Below, piece by piece: positions 1 through 7,429 of a stretch of 64,000 bases of DNA. Numbering within the stretch: position 1 is the stretch's first letter; each line of letters starts with the position of its first letter. The translations under genes were made by a program, and so were the position numbers. Source of the DNA: Novosphingobium album (ex Liu et al. 2023) (GTDB lineage: Bacteria > Pseudomonadota > Alphaproteobacteria > Sphingomonadales > Sphingomonadaceae); contig NZ_JARESE010000028.1 in assembly GCF_029076845.1 (NCBI RefSeq), forward strand, positions 1 through 64,000, read 5' to 3'. The notes below the pieces were generated by a model that was not told the origin of the DNA, did not search any database, and worked only from the letters and a program-made list of their open reading frames with translations.

Positions 1-63
1 CGGCGCGGCCACCTATCGGCCATCAAAATTGACGCCGACCGGACTCCGTAATCGTCGCGCTAC
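1..63. mobile_element. Possible terminus of an insertion element interrupting mazG
   Basis: Read on the minus strand, mazG stops resembling MazG at about position 63 and continues into TGTAGCGCGACGATTACGG, which has a TG end. About 30 nt further on is GTCAATTTTGA, a motif I associate with the ends of IS21-family elements. The body of the element would lie left of the window, so neither a transposase nor a target duplication can be seen. Family assignment is inference. It could instead be a rearrangement junction. Confidence 0.3.
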
Positions 64-626
64 AGTTCTTCTTCCGTCCCGGCTTGCGCCAGTTCGTCAA
101 GCTCCTCGGCCATCTTCTCGATCGGGCCCTTGGCATCAGGCCAGTCGAACCCGACACGGCTAGCGCGCTTTTGCAGCTTTTCCGCCCGCATCAACGCCGG
201 CAGCGTGGTCGCCACCCCGTCGAGCGCGCTGGTCGCGCCCTTGGCCCCGCGTTCCCGGGCCTTCAGCTTTTCCCAGCGCTCGGTCTGGGCATCGCCCGAG
301 GCGTCGTCACCGAAGATGTGGGGATGGCGCGCCTCCAGCTTGTCGGAAATCGCCGCCGCGACATCGGCGAAAGCGAACGCGTCGGCTTCCTCGGCCATGC
401 GCGCGTGGAACACGACCTGGAGCAGCAGATCGCCAAGCTCGTCGCGCAAGGCGGCCAGGTCATTGCGCTCGATCGCGTCGGCGACTTCGTAGGCTTCCTC
501 GATGGTGTAAGGCGCGATCGTGGCGAAGGACTGCGCGCGGTCCCATTCGCAGCCGGACACGGGATCGCGCAAGCGGGCCATGATCGCCAGCAGGCGGTCA
601 AGTTGGGAATGGCGGGGCTCGGTCAT
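60..626 (-). pseudogene. mazG: MazG nucleoside triphosphate pyrophosphohydrolase, 3'-truncated
   Basis: MazG hydrolyses (d)NTPs to NMP and PPi in nucleotide-pool sanitation and stress. The 188 aa cover the complete first MazG domain: CEWDRAQSF, then the metal-binding EEAYEVADAI and DELGDLLLQVVFHA stretches. The linker ARHPHIFGDD and the segment MRAEKLQKRASRVGFDW follow. The second domain starts (EKMAEELDEL) but stops at EEEL-TAG. The second EExGDLLF helix and about 60-70 further residues of a usual 250-265 aa MazG are missing, and no other frame up to the window edge restores them. The start codon lies only 17 nt from the dif-like site at 643. The truncated protein may or may not be active. 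It was probably the last gene of the operon at 8712-16829 before the prophage inserted. Confidence 0.8.
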
Positions 627-642
627 CGCGGCTCGGATCCAT

Positions 643-670
643 TGGGATGATAATATATACTCTTGTAAAT
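643..670 (+). other. dif-attL: Left dif/att junction of the prophage (Xer site)
   Basis: A 28-bp Xer-type site: XerC-side arm TGGGATGATAA (643-653), centre TATATA (654-659), degenerate XerD-side arm CTCTTGTAAAT (660-670). The centre is identical to that of the right site at 8691-8696. The XerD arm matches the consensus TTATGTTAAAT at 7 of 11 positions, as expected if it came from a phage attP. Joining the left arm plus centre with the right-hand XerD arm gives a canonical chromosomal dif that matches E. coli dif at 22 of 28 positions. Confidence 0.85.
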
Positions 671-794
671 CGAATCAGGCACTTAGGCCTACGCCGGTTT
701 ACGACATTTCGGGCGCCTATCATGTGGCTGCCCAGAAGTCATTCGATCTCGACCGTCTGCAACTCGAAGCAGCAGGGCAGGGAAGGCTCTTTCG
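671..794 (+). promoter_or_regulatory. Leader upstream of the phage replication gene
   Basis: This 124-nt non-coding stretch lies between the left Xer site and the replication gene and should hold its promoter. A TATCAT box (718-723) is a possible -10, but I see no well-spaced -35. A Shine-Dalgarno-like GGAAGG (781-786) lies 8 nt before the GTG at 795, which decides that start over the ATG at 807. Confidence 0.35.
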
Positions 795-1859
795 GTGAGC
801 GCCGTCATGGTCGATTTCCTGACTGTCGAAACGCCCGATCCGTTCGGGCAAGTGATCCACGGGGGCGAGGTCGTTAAGGTCGATCGTGACGGCGAGGTGG
901 AGTGGTCCACGCGTTGCAAGCTGTCGGTTAAGGGCTCGTGGGACGGCCAGCTAGTCGTCCGTAACCTCATGGCGGACGATGTAATTTGCCCGGGTTTCGG
1001 GACGAAGCGCAGCGGTTTGGAGCTTTCGGGCAACCCGGCGAAATTCCTGCAGGGTCACAACCTGTTCGGCGTTGGGGATCCTACGGAGTTGATCCGCCGT
1101 GTTGTCGATCGCGTCGGATCGGTCCTTTTTCCGGGAACAAGCATGTTGCCCGTCGACCTTGGCATGGGCCAGATCAGCCGCATCGACCTGACGGCCTCGT
1201 GGCTTCTCGACCGGGCGGAAGACGTGCTTCCGTTCCTCAGGGCGATGGAAGAGCGTGTTTGGTGCCCCTACCGAGGCCGAGGGGTACAGTCTGAGCCGGG
1301 GACGTTGTATTATGGCTACTCGGCCAAGGGAAAGAGAGCGAAGGACTGGCAGCTTAAGCTTTATTCAAAGGGGCTGGAAGTGGCCCGGCGTAGGTTGCCC
1401 GGGCCTGCCATGGAAGTTCCGGGATTGCTCGATGAAGTCAACCGCACCGTGCGGGTGGAGTTGACACTAAGAACGGCAGAATTGAAGCGCTTAGGGCTTC
1501 GTAAATTGAGCGATTGGACCCCGGAGAAGGCGGGGGATGTTTGGCGGTCGTATGTGGACCGGTTGAATTTTGGAGAAAGCGCGATGACTCTGGATGCGAC
1601 AGACCTTGCAGGTATTTTGAAACCTAGGCTGCTTGATGCGGTAGCGTCTTGGAAAGCGGGTAATGACATGCGCGCCGGTCGCTCGAAAACATCGTTTTAT
1701 AGGCTGCGGCAAGAAGTGCTGGAGGCGTGTGGGTACGACATCGCTTCTCCGGTCCCAAAGTCTAACGTCGTGCCGCTGCGGCGAGTGATCGAGGCTAAGC
1801 CCGCTCAACGTCCCTCATGGGCCGATCAACTCACCGCAGCGCTAGAGCAGGCGGCCTAG
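795..1859 (+). CDS. Phage replication initiation protein, gpII/X type
   Basis: 354 aa, resembling the phage/plasmid replication protein II/X family (Phage_CRI type) that nicks the plus strand and starts rolling-circle replication of filamentous phages. The clearest family signature is at roughly residues 170-197: GTLYYGYS, then DWQLKLYSKGLE (aromatic-x-LK-x-Y-x-KG-x-E). A conserved HxD-like basic region and a C-terminal helical domain (SFYRLRQEVLEACGYDI) follow. The GTG start has a GGAAGG ribosome-binding site 8 nt upstream. It is the first gene of the prophage and is separated from the structural operon by a strong terminator at 1884-1917, so replication and structural genes are probably transcribed separately. 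I infer that its nick site lies in the hairpin region at 7372-7557. Family call is confident; the catalytic tyrosine is not assigned with certainty. Confidence 0.8.
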   Translation: MSAVMVDFLTVETPDPFGQVIHGGEVVKVDRDGEVEWSTRCKLSVKGSWDGQLVVRNLMADDVICPGFGTKRSGLELSGNPAKFLQGHNLFGVGDPTELIRRVVDRVGSVLFPGTSMLPVDLGMGQISRIDLTASWLLDRAEDVLPFLRAMEERVWCPYRGRGVQSEPGTLYYGYSAKGKRAKDWQLKLYSKGLEVARRRLPGPAMEVPGLLDEVNRTVRVELTLRTAELKRLGLRKLSDWTPEKAGDVWRSYVDRLNFGESAMTLDATDLAGILKPRLLDAVASWKAGNDMRAGRSKTSFYRLRQEVLEACGYDIASPVPKSNVVPLRRVIEAKPAQRPSWADQLTAALEQAA

Positions 1860-1883
1860 CTGCCACTAGTCGTCTGCTGCACG

Positions 1884-1917
1884 GGGGGTCGGGGCGTTGA
1901 GTCCCGGCCCCCTTTTT
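1884..1917 (+). terminator. Rho-independent terminator after the replication gene
   Basis: A 12-bp stem with one G-T pair and one mismatch (left arm 1884-1895, right arm 1901-1912), a 5-nt loop GTTGA and the run TTTTT at 1913-1917. It lies 24 nt past the replication-gene stop and separates that gene from the ssDNA-binding/structural operon. Confidence 0.88.
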
Positions 1918-1919
1918 CG

Positions 1920-1948
1920 TTGCATACGACTCCCGCGTTCTGTAGGCA
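1920..1948 (+). promoter_or_regulatory. Weak candidate promoter for the ssb/structural operon
   Basis: TTGCAT (1920-1925) and TAGGCA (1943-1948) are 17 bp apart, just after the terminator and 45 nt before the gpV-like gene. The -10 match is poor. Position is the main argument: a new transcript must start between the terminator and 1993. Confidence 0.3.
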
Positions 1949-1992
1949 AATCGCGCGCTGAGGGGCGTTGAGCAATCGAGAAGGTTGCTCCG

Positions 1993-2313
1993 ATGAACTT
2001 TATCCATGTTGAAATCACGGCAGAGCCGATCGAGCCGGGCCGTACGTTCACCGATAAGCAGACTGGCATGGTGCGCCCTGCTCAGCCCAAGCAAAAAGCC
2101 TACCTTTGGTCCGGCGGCTCCTATCCCATTCCCTTCACTGTCAATGTTCCTGCGAGCGGTCCCTATCGCCCTGGGCGATATCTGATGGCCGGCGACGTCT
2201 TCAAGCCGGGTCAGTACGGCCTCGAATTTCGCGCGATCAAGCTTGAGCTCGTGGCGCTCGATGAGGGCGTCAAGCAAGCTGGCGAAAAGCCGAAGGTGGC
2301 GGCCGTCGGGTAA
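1993..2313 (+). CDS. Phage ssDNA-binding protein, gpV-like
   Basis: 106 aa, read as the helix-destabilising protein that coats newly made plus strands and switches replication to virion assembly. The core PIPFTVNVP, then PYRPGRYLMAGDVFKPGQYG and LEFRAIKLELVAL, follows the gpV OB-fold pattern of alternating strands ending in an FG..L.L.L segment. The length fits (87 aa in M13; 100-145 in Pf-like phages). GAGAAGG at 1979-1985 is a good ribosome-binding site. It is the first gene after the terminator and is followed 9 nt later by the next small membrane-protein gene. The assignment rests on pattern plus position, not on strong identity. Confidence 0.75.
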   Translation: MNFIHVEITAEPIEPGRTFTDKQTGMVRPAQPKQKAYLWSGGSYPIPFTVNVPASGPYRPGRYLMAGDVFKPGQYGLEFRAIKLELVALDEGVKQAGEKPKVAAVG

Positions 2314-2322
2314 GGCGTTGCC

Positions 2323-2556
2323 GTGTCTCAGTTCATTTATTGCGTGCGCGCTTCGGATGGTGTGGCAGCACTTCCGTGCGGGACGCTTGATGGCGTGGCC
2401 TATGCGCCCGTTGTCTATGAGCCTGACTCTTCTCCTGTCGAAATTGATACTGCGCAGGCCGCCCAGCTTTTTGGCTGGTCGTTCTCGCTGGTCATGATCT
2501 CATTCGTCGTCGGCTTCACGGTCGGCGCGATTGTGCGGGTCATTCGCGCGGCGTGA
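2323..2556 (+). CDS. Small phage membrane protein, possible minor coat
   Basis: 77 aa from a GTG start with AAGG 7 nt upstream. The N-terminal half is polar with two cysteines (C7, C19). One membrane helix follows at about residues 50-72 (LFGWSFSLVMISFVVGFTVG), then a short basic tail VRVIRAA. Pf-type inoviruses carry similar one-helix proteins between the ssDNA-binding gene and the major coat gene, where they are minor virion or assembly components. No specific function can be given from sequence. Confidence 0.65.
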   Translation: MSQFIYCVRASDGVAALPCGTLDGVAYAPVVYEPDSSPVEIDTAQAAQLFGWSFSLVMISFVVGFTVGAIVRVIRAA

Positions 2557-2599
2557 TCCGTCTTTTGAAAAGAAGTCCGCGATTTTGAAAGGCACTGCC

Positions 2600-2821
2600 A
2601 TGCTGAAGAAAGTTGCTCTCGTTTCCGTTCTGATGATCGCTTCCACCGGCTCGGCGCTCGCCCAGGCGGCGGCGACCGGCCCGGATTACAGTTCGCTGAC
2701 CAGCGCGATTTCGGTGGAATCGACTGTGACGGCGATCCTGTCCGTTGGCGCGCTCGTGATCGGCATTTCGCTCGCCGTGATGGGCGTCCGGAAGGTCATT
2801 TCTCTCGTTCGTGGCGCCTGA
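2600..2821 (+). CDS. Major coat protein precursor, pVIII-like
   Basis: 73-aa precursor. Signal peptide MLKKVALVSVLMIASTGSALA with a likely cut after ALA-QA (residue 21 or 23). The mature chain is about 50 aa, as in M13 pVIII: an acidic/polar N-terminus (ATGPDYSSLTSAISVES), one hydrophobic helix (VTAILSVGALVIGISLAVMG) and a basic C-terminus VRKVISLVRGA that would contact DNA inside the virion. I chose the ATG at 2600 because GAAAGG (2586-2591) precedes it at proper spacing and a signal peptide starts there. An upstream in-frame ATG at 2531 would add 23 unrelated residues overlapping the previous gene. Thousands of copies would form the filament. Confidence 0.9.
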   Translation: MLKKVALVSVLMIASTGSALAQAAATGPDYSSLTSAISVESTVTAILSVGALVIGISLAVMGVRKVISLVRGA

Positions 2822-2838
2822 CGGCGGGTGACACCTCG

Positions 2839-2870
2839 GGGCCGGGAGGCGTCTCGCTTTCCGGCCCTGT
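2839..2870 (+). terminator. Possible attenuator hairpin after the major coat gene
   Basis: A perfect GGGCCGG/CCGGCCC stem (2839-2845 and 2861-2867) with a 15-nt loop, then TGTTCT. It sits immediately after the pVIII-like gene, where Ff phages have the central terminator that keeps coat transcripts abundant and downstream genes low. The weak U-run suggests partial termination. Confidence 0.5.
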
Positions 2871-2886
2871 TCTGGGAGGCGTGGCC

Positions 2887-2985
2887 ATGGACGGCGAACT
2901 TTTGATCAACCTTTTTATCGCGTTCCTCGGCATGGTGGCGGCTGCGATCGCCGTTATCGGTATCGCGACGGGCAATCGGCTATGA
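2887..2985 (+). CDS. 32-aa hydrophobic peptide, pVII/pIX-like minor coat
   Basis: M-DGELLIN, then a single helix LFIAFLGMVAAAIAVIGIA and the tail TGNRL. 32 aa is the size of the Ff pVII (33) and pIX (32) proteins that cap the virion end first extruded and contact the packaging signal. It has a strong ribosome-binding site (GGGAGG 2874-2879, 7 nt spacing), and its TGA overlaps the ATG of the adsorption-protein gene, so the two are probably coupled in translation. It is too short for most gene callers. Function is inferred from size, topology and position. Confidence 0.7.
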   Translation: MDGELLINLFIAFLGMVAAAIAVIGIATGNRL

Positions 2986-4415
2986 TGCGGGTGTTGCTGC
3001 TGCTCGGGCTTGTCTTTGGGCTCGTGGTATTTCCGACTGCGGCGTCGGCGCAGCAGTGCACGGGCTACAACTGCGACGGCAAGCGCGACATTGGGCAGGC
3101 GCTGGCCAACACGCTCCGCGCCAACCTTGAGCGCACTGGTCATACCGATCAGGACATCGCCGACGCTATGTCGGCTCTTGAAGCGTACGTGCGTAATCTT
3201 GCTCAGACGAGTTGGTTGGCGTTGGCGCGTGTGCTCGGGTTTCCGACCGGATCGTCGCTTGGTGCTGGTGGCCGCGACAGTGCTTATTGCATTGAGAACC
3301 CGGATGCCTTGATCTGTACGGCGACTGGGGGAGGGTGGTCTGGCGGTGGCGCTCAGTTCGGTTGGAACTGTGATGCGTTGGACTTCTCAATTGATGAAAA
3401 GAACAACCTTATCGCGCCTGCGATGAACTTGCCCAATCCAAAGGCTATTGCTTACGAAACACCTCTTTGGATTGCACCAAATACTGATAACCATCTTAAT
3501 ACTACCGACGCATTTTCGGCACTTAAAGTCGGAATTCACATGTATAATCTCACGCAAGATTATGACAAAAGATATGCGCCGATGTTTATTAATGTTAACG
3601 CCGCCCTTAAAGGTGTTCTGGCTTCTTATCCGGCCCATTATAGTAATGGCGTACTCGTGAATAGCGCCGTTAAGTCATTTGCGAGTGGTCGTAATTCTCG
3701 TGCGTGGCCGGGTGACATTCCGCCGGGCACTGGCGACTGTGAGCCCGGTATTGCTGTCGGCGCTTTTGAGCTTCATTATCAGGGCTGCGCTTCGCCGCCT
3801 GACGAATGGGCCATTCCGCTGAGCGGTATCGTTCCTCTGAACCAGATCGGTCTTTGGTCGAAGGGAAATCAGGAGGCCGGGGCTTGCCCTATCGACCCTG
3901 AGCTTATCCGGTGGCTGACCGAGCACGCTTGGAAGGGCGCGTGCGAGACGGCTGGATACACAGGCCCGGCGTGTGGTCCGATTGAGATTGAGGATGTGCG
4001 CACTGGCGGTGAGACTCCGACGATCCGCGAGACGGGCGATACGCCGGTGATCCCGGAGCCGAACGATACTCCTTCGGAACCTGCCGTTGATCCAACTGGC
4101 GAACCGACGGGAGAGCCTTCGGGCGGCTCATCCGGCAGCCCAGATTGGACGAACCCCAACGTAGGCGCCCCTTCGGTGACTTCGCCGTCTGCTAGCTCGC
4201 TCGTTGATAAGGCGTTCGACTGGTTTCCCGAGCTTCCGTCGATAGAGATCGACTTAGGTGGCGCCGAATGCCCAACCTATAGTGCTGATTTCTTCGGACA
4301 CGAGTTGGTATTGGATAGCCATTGCCCGTTTATAGAACAGAATAGAGCCACAATTTCGGCAATAATGATTGTGATTTTTACGATTGCTGCGGCTGCTATC
4401 GTTTTGAGGGCCTGA
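2982..4415 (+). CDS. Adsorption / host-recognition protein, pIII-like
   Basis: 477 aa with a Sec signal peptide (MRVLLLLGLVFGLVVFPTAASA). A cysteine-rich N-terminal region follows (QQCTGYNC). The middle domain, about residues 134-233 (FSIDEKNNLIAPAMNLP and onward), is markedly AT-rich. A proline/glycine/threonine linker follows (about 345-400: TPTIRETGDTPVIPEPNDTP and GEPTGEPSGGSSGS), and a final membrane anchor ATISAIMIVIFTIAAAAIVL. This N-domains, flexible linker, C-anchor layout is that of pIII, which binds the pilus and a secondary receptor and ends virion assembly. It lies between the 32-aa peptide and the pVI-like gene, the usual order. The receptor is unknown. The composition shift suggests a swapped receptor-binding domain. 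Confidence 0.8.
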   Translation: MMRVLLLLGLVFGLVVFPTAASAQQCTGYNCDGKRDIGQALANTLRANLERTGHTDQDIADAMSALEAYVRNLAQTSWLALARVLGFPTGSSLGAGGRDSAYCIENPDALICTATGGGWSGGGAQFGWNCDALDFSIDEKNNLIAPAMNLPNPKAIAYETPLWIAPNTDNHLNTTDAFSALKVGIHMYNLTQDYDKRYAPMFINVNAALKGVLASYPAHYSNGVLVNSAVKSFASGRNSRAWPGDIPPGTGDCEPGIAVGAFELHYQGCASPPDEWAIPLSGIVPLNQIGLWSKGNQEAGACPIDPELIRWLTEHAWKGACETAGYTGPACGPIEIEDVRTGGETPTIRETGDTPVIPEPNDTPSEPAVDPTGEPTGEPSGGSSGSPDWTNPNVGAPSVTSPSASSLVDKAFDWFPELPSIEIDLGGAECPTYSADFFGHELVLDSHCPFIEQNRATISAIMIVIFTIAAAAIVLRA

Positions 4416-4417
4416 CG

Positions 4418-4711
4418 ATGTTTGGAATTATTAAGTCGGCGATTAACTATGCGCTGGATTTCATTCTAAAGGGCTCCATTATTAAGTTTGTCGTATTTAC
4501 GGCGCTGTATTATGTTGTCACAGAGTTGACCGACATAGCCATCGGCATGATTGATCAGTCTGGTATGAATGGCATTGGCCCGTTGGTGTCGGGCCTGCCG
4601 GAAGATGTTCTGTTTTTTCTTGGTGTATTCCGTATCGAAATCGGCCTTCCGATGATTATCGCGGCCTATGTTGTTCGTTTTGGTATTCGGCGACTTCCTA
4701 TTATCGGGTGA
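4418..4711 (+). CDS. pVI-like minor coat / DUF2523-type membrane protein
   Basis: 97 aa with three hydrophobic segments: an amphipathic N-terminus (MFGIIKSAINYALDFIL), about residues 23-36 and about 62-87 (VLFFLGVFRIEIGLPMIIAAYVV), then a basic end FGIRRLPIIG. Inoviruses usually carry a DUF2523/pVI-type protein directly between the adsorption gene and Zot. pVI helps attach pIII at the virion end and release the particle. It starts 2 nt after the pIII stop and ends 6 nt before zot. Assigned mostly by position and topology. Confidence 0.7.
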   Translation: MFGIIKSAINYALDFILKGSIIKFVVFTALYYVVTELTDIAIGMIDQSGMNGIGPLVSGLPEDVLFFLGVFRIEIGLPMIIAAYVVRFGIRRLPIIG

Positions 4712-4717
4712 TTTCTT

Positions 4718-5794
4718 ATGGCGATTACGGCCTACACGGGGGTTCCCGGCGCTGGGAAGTCTTATGCGATGATCGAGCAGGTTATTTTGCCGGGTGTCCG
4801 TGTGGGGCGCCGAGTGTTGACCAATATCGGGGGCGTCCAGCCCGCTCGGATTGCGGCCTACTGTGCAGCTAAGTGGCCTGCCGATGATCTTGGCGAGGTT
4901 GTGGTTTTTGATGGGTCCGACGCGCTTCGTGCCGATTTTTTTCCGACGGAAGAGACCGGCGATGAGGACACCTTCGTTAAAGGCGGCGATCTGCTCGTGT
5001 TCGATGAATGGCGCTTGACGTTCCCCAATCGCGGCGCGGTTCCGAATGCTCGACTTGAGCCGTTTCTGCGGTGGCATCGTCACCTTACGGATAGTCGTGG
5101 GATCGCTTGTGATGTTGTGATCGGCACGCAGCTTTTAACCGATATTCATCGAGATTTCCGGGGGTTGGTCGAGCGCTCCTACAAGTTTCGGAAGCTCAAA
5201 TCTGTTGGTTTGCCGAAGTTCTACCAGTGGGACGCCTACGATGGTCACTTGCAGCCCAAGGGGGAGGGTTACGCAAAAGGAAACGGAAAATATAAGCGCG
5301 AGATTTTTGAGCTTTATAGATCATATTCTACTGATGGAGACGGTAAGGAGTTATCTACTGACAAGAGAACGTCGGTTTTTACCAAGAGCGTTGTTGGTAT
5401 AGCGCTCGGCGTATGTCTTATGTTCGGGTTGGGTGGCTATGGCGTTTATCGGTTTTTCTTGCGGGATGATGTCGCCGCTGCGAAGGTTGGCACCAAACCA
5501 CCAGGCGCTGCGGTGCCCTTGTCGTCGGCTCCTTCGGTTTCTTTCGGTGGGCATCCTCCGCGGCCTCAGTCGCCTTATCGGATTGCCGGCTTTGTTGACG
5601 GCCCTCAGGGCGTCCGTGTGGTGCTTAGCGACGACAAAGGATCGGTTCGGGTCGTTGGGCCCGACGGGTTCGATTTCGACCGTGGTAGGCCGATTTATGG
5701 CGTGTTGGACGGCGAAGCTGTTGTGGCTGACGATCGGCTCGATCTGGGTTCTCGTTCGGGCGCGGGTTCGTCCTCTTTCGGGTTGACGATGTGA
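4718..5794 (+). CDS. zot: Zot-like / pI assembly ATPase
   Basis: 358 aa. A Zonular occludens toxin-type domain fills the first 200 residues, with Walker A GVPGAGKS at residues 8-15 and Walker B DLLVFDEW near residue 93. One membrane helix (about 225-247, VGIALGVCLMFGLGGYGVYRFFL) is followed by a periplasmic tail of about 110 aa rich in P/S. This is the pI motor: an inner-membrane ATPase that recognises the packaging signal and pairs with the pIV secretin to extrude virions. The Zot name comes from the CTXphi homologue; there is no reason to call it a toxin here. Its stop TGA overlaps the secretin ATG (TGATG), so assembly ATPase and channel are probably coupled in translation. Confidence 0.92.
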   Translation: MAITAYTGVPGAGKSYAMIEQVILPGVRVGRRVLTNIGGVQPARIAAYCAAKWPADDLGEVVVFDGSDALRADFFPTEETGDEDTFVKGGDLLVFDEWRLTFPNRGAVPNARLEPFLRWHRHLTDSRGIACDVVIGTQLLTDIHRDFRGLVERSYKFRKLKSVGLPKFYQWDAYDGHLQPKGEGYAKGNGKYKREIFELYRSYSTDGDGKELSTDKRTSVFTKSVVGIALGVCLMFGLGGYGVYRFFLRDDVAAAKVGTKPPGAAVPLSSAPSVSFGGHPPRPQSPYRIAGFVDGPQGVRVVLSDDKGSVRVVGPDGFDFDRGRPIYGVLDGEAVVADDRLDLGSRSGAGSSSFGLTM

Positions 5795-7212
5795 TGCGTT
5801 GGGCCCTCGCTCTCGTGCTGGCCTTTTCGCCTCTCGTTGCTCATGCGGAGCGATTGCCCGAGGGTTCCGGTCCGGTTCGTGTTCAGCTTGATTCGATGCC
5901 GACGGGTGCGCTCGTGACCATGCTTATGCGTGATGTTCTAGGCGTGCCTTATGTGATTGCGCCAGACGTTCTGACCGATCGAAAGGCCCTGTCGGTTAAC
6001 TTGGTCATGCCTCGCGACGATTTGCCTGTCGCGATTGCTCGGTTTCTCCGTTCGATTGGTCTCGTTGTCGATCTTCAAGGCGGCACTGTGTTCGTGAGCC
6101 GTAAGCCGATGTCCGGCGCGCTCTATCCGTCGCCCTCGATGCCGTCGTCTGCTCCGGTGAATTTCGGCGGTTCGCCTACTGGATCGCCTTTGTTGCCGTC
6201 CTCTCCGTCGTCTCCTGCGGTTACGGCTGTCGCTGATGAGCCGCTTCCTGTGGTCGCTGTGATCGAACCTGCGCACCGTTCACCTATGGAGCTGGCGGAG
6301 GTCGTTCGTAGCGTCCTGCCGTCTGTTTCTGTTGCGGCGCGCGAGGCAAGTGAGCCTCGTGGGGGGCAGGTTGCAGATCGTTTCGCGCCCAGTTCGTTGG
6401 TGCTCTCCGGTCGTAAAGCTGATGTGTCTCTTGCGATGGAGCTTATCCGTTCCATTGATCGCCCACGGCCTTCTGTCTCGATCCGTGCTGTTCTGTTCGA
6501 GGTCCGCACTAGTCGGTCTCGCGGATCTGCGCTTTCGTTGCTGGCGGACGTGCTTGGTGGGCGGATCTCGCTTAGCAGCTTTGCCGGGCAGGCCGGCGGC
6601 GATCAGTTCCTTAAGATCGCGACTGGCGGGTTATCGGCTGTTGTTTCTGCGGTTCGAGGCGATGGTCGATTTGAGGTTGTTGCCGAGCCGTCGCTGTCTG
6701 CTGTTTCCGGTTCGACTGCGACGATCAATTCGGGCTCCCAGGTGCCGACGATTGGCGAGGTCACATATACGGATAATGGCCAGCCTGTGCGGTCTGTGGT
6801 CTATCGCGACAGTGGTGTTTCGCTCACTGTCTCGCCGACCGTGCGGAAGGGTGAGATTGAACTGCGCGTCACGCAAGAACGTTCGAGTTTCGTTCGAACA
6901 TCGACGGGTGTTGATGAGACACCGACGTTGAACAAGTCGTCTGCCTCGTCTGTTGTCGCCATGCTTCCCGGTGAGACTGTGGCGATCGCCGGGCTTGACG
7001 AGCGTTCTGATGAGAACAACCGGCAGGGCCTTTTCGGTGGCCTTCTCGGCTCACGGCGCCATGACAAGATGGCCTCGCAGCTTTTGCTCTTGGTGCAGGC
7101 CGATATTGTCCGGGACGATCGTGGTGCCACCACTGGTGTGCAGCTTCTGGGTGAAGATAACGACGATGAAACGGCTTCGGATGTCTCTCCCGAGCCCCGT
7201 GTGGGGGTGTAG
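5794..7212 (+). CDS. pIV-like outer-membrane secretin
   Basis: 472 aa with signal peptide MRWALALVLAFSPLVAHA. N0-type domain at about residues 25-105 (VPYVIAPDVL, then LPVAIARFLRSIGL); a P/S-rich linker at 110-145; an N3-like domain (PMELAEVVRSVLPSV, then DVSLAMELIRSID); and the secretin core at about 250-450, with GSQVPTIGEVTY, SVVYRDSGVSLTVSP, GEIELRV and VAMLPGETVAIAGL. It forms the gated multimeric outer-membrane channel for virion exit. The ATG at 5794 overlaps the zot stop. A GTG at 5791 would also be in frame and adds one residue. Having its own secretin makes the phage independent of the host type II secretin. Confidence 0.9.
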   Translation: MRWALALVLAFSPLVAHAERLPEGSGPVRVQLDSMPTGALVTMLMRDVLGVPYVIAPDVLTDRKALSVNLVMPRDDLPVAIARFLRSIGLVVDLQGGTVFVSRKPMSGALYPSPSMPSSAPVNFGGSPTGSPLLPSSPSSPAVTAVADEPLPVVAVIEPAHRSPMELAEVVRSVLPSVSVAAREASEPRGGQVADRFAPSSLVLSGRKADVSLAMELIRSIDRPRPSVSIRAVLFEVRTSRSRGSALSLLADVLGGRISLSSFAGQAGGDQFLKIATGGLSAVVSAVRGDGRFEVVAEPSLSAVSGSTATINSGSQVPTIGEVTYTDNGQPVRSVVYRDSGVSLTVSPTVRKGEIELRVTQERSSFVRTSTGVDETPTLNKSSASSVVAMLPGETVAIAGLDERSDENNRQGLFGGLLGSRRHDKMASQLLLLVQADIVRDDRGATTGVQLLGEDNDDETASDVSPEPRVGV

Positions 7213-7228
7213 GGGGTTTACCCCCTAC
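7209..7228 (+). terminator. Perfect 8-bp hairpin overlapping the secretin stop codon
   Basis: GTAGGGGG (7209-7216), loop TTTA, CCCCCTAC (7221-7228). The stem includes the TAG stop of the secretin gene. There is no U-run directly behind it, so it may be a processing or transcription-slowing hairpin ahead of the true terminator at 7331. Confidence 0.55.
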
Positions 7229-7330
7229 GGGATGCCCCTTTTTCTCTTTTCGGGGCTGTCCGCGCTTCTCTGGTCGATTTTGCTGGTGATCCTCTTGCCG
7301 CTCTCTCTGCCTCCCTGCCGAGCCATTTTT

Positions 7331-7357
7331 GCCGGTCCTTTTGACCGGCTCTTTTTT
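7331..7357 (+). terminator. Rho-independent terminator of the structural operon
   Basis: GCCGGTC (7331-7337), loop CTTTT, GACCGGC (7343-7349), then TCTTTTTT (7350-7357). This is a textbook intrinsic terminator after the last assembly gene. Confidence 0.9.
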
Positions 7358-7371
7358 GTCGTTTTGCTGCG

Positions 7372-7427
7372 CCTCGATCGGGCTGGGCCGCAGCGAGCGG
7401 AGCGAGCGAGGGCCAGCCCGATCGAGG
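7372..7427 (+). other. Long hairpin, candidate packaging signal
   Basis: An inverted repeat of 17-18 bp per arm (7372-7389 and 7411-7427) that is perfect except for one bulged G, with a purine-rich loop of about 21 nt (GCAGCGAGCGGAGCGAGCGA). It is the longest hairpin of the phage and lies just downstream of the pIV gene, the place where Ff phages keep the packaging-signal hairpin recognised by pI, pVII and pIX. Function is inferred from position and stem length. Confidence 0.6.
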
Positions 7428-7429
7428 GT

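Noticed and set aside
2531..2599. Upstream extension of the major coat gene (ATG 2531)
   Set aside because: Overlaps the preceding gene and puts 23 unrelated residues before a complete signal peptide at 2600.
4718..5794. Zot annotated as an enterotoxin
   Set aside because: In filamentous phages the Zot domain is the pI assembly ATPase; no evidence for toxin activity here.
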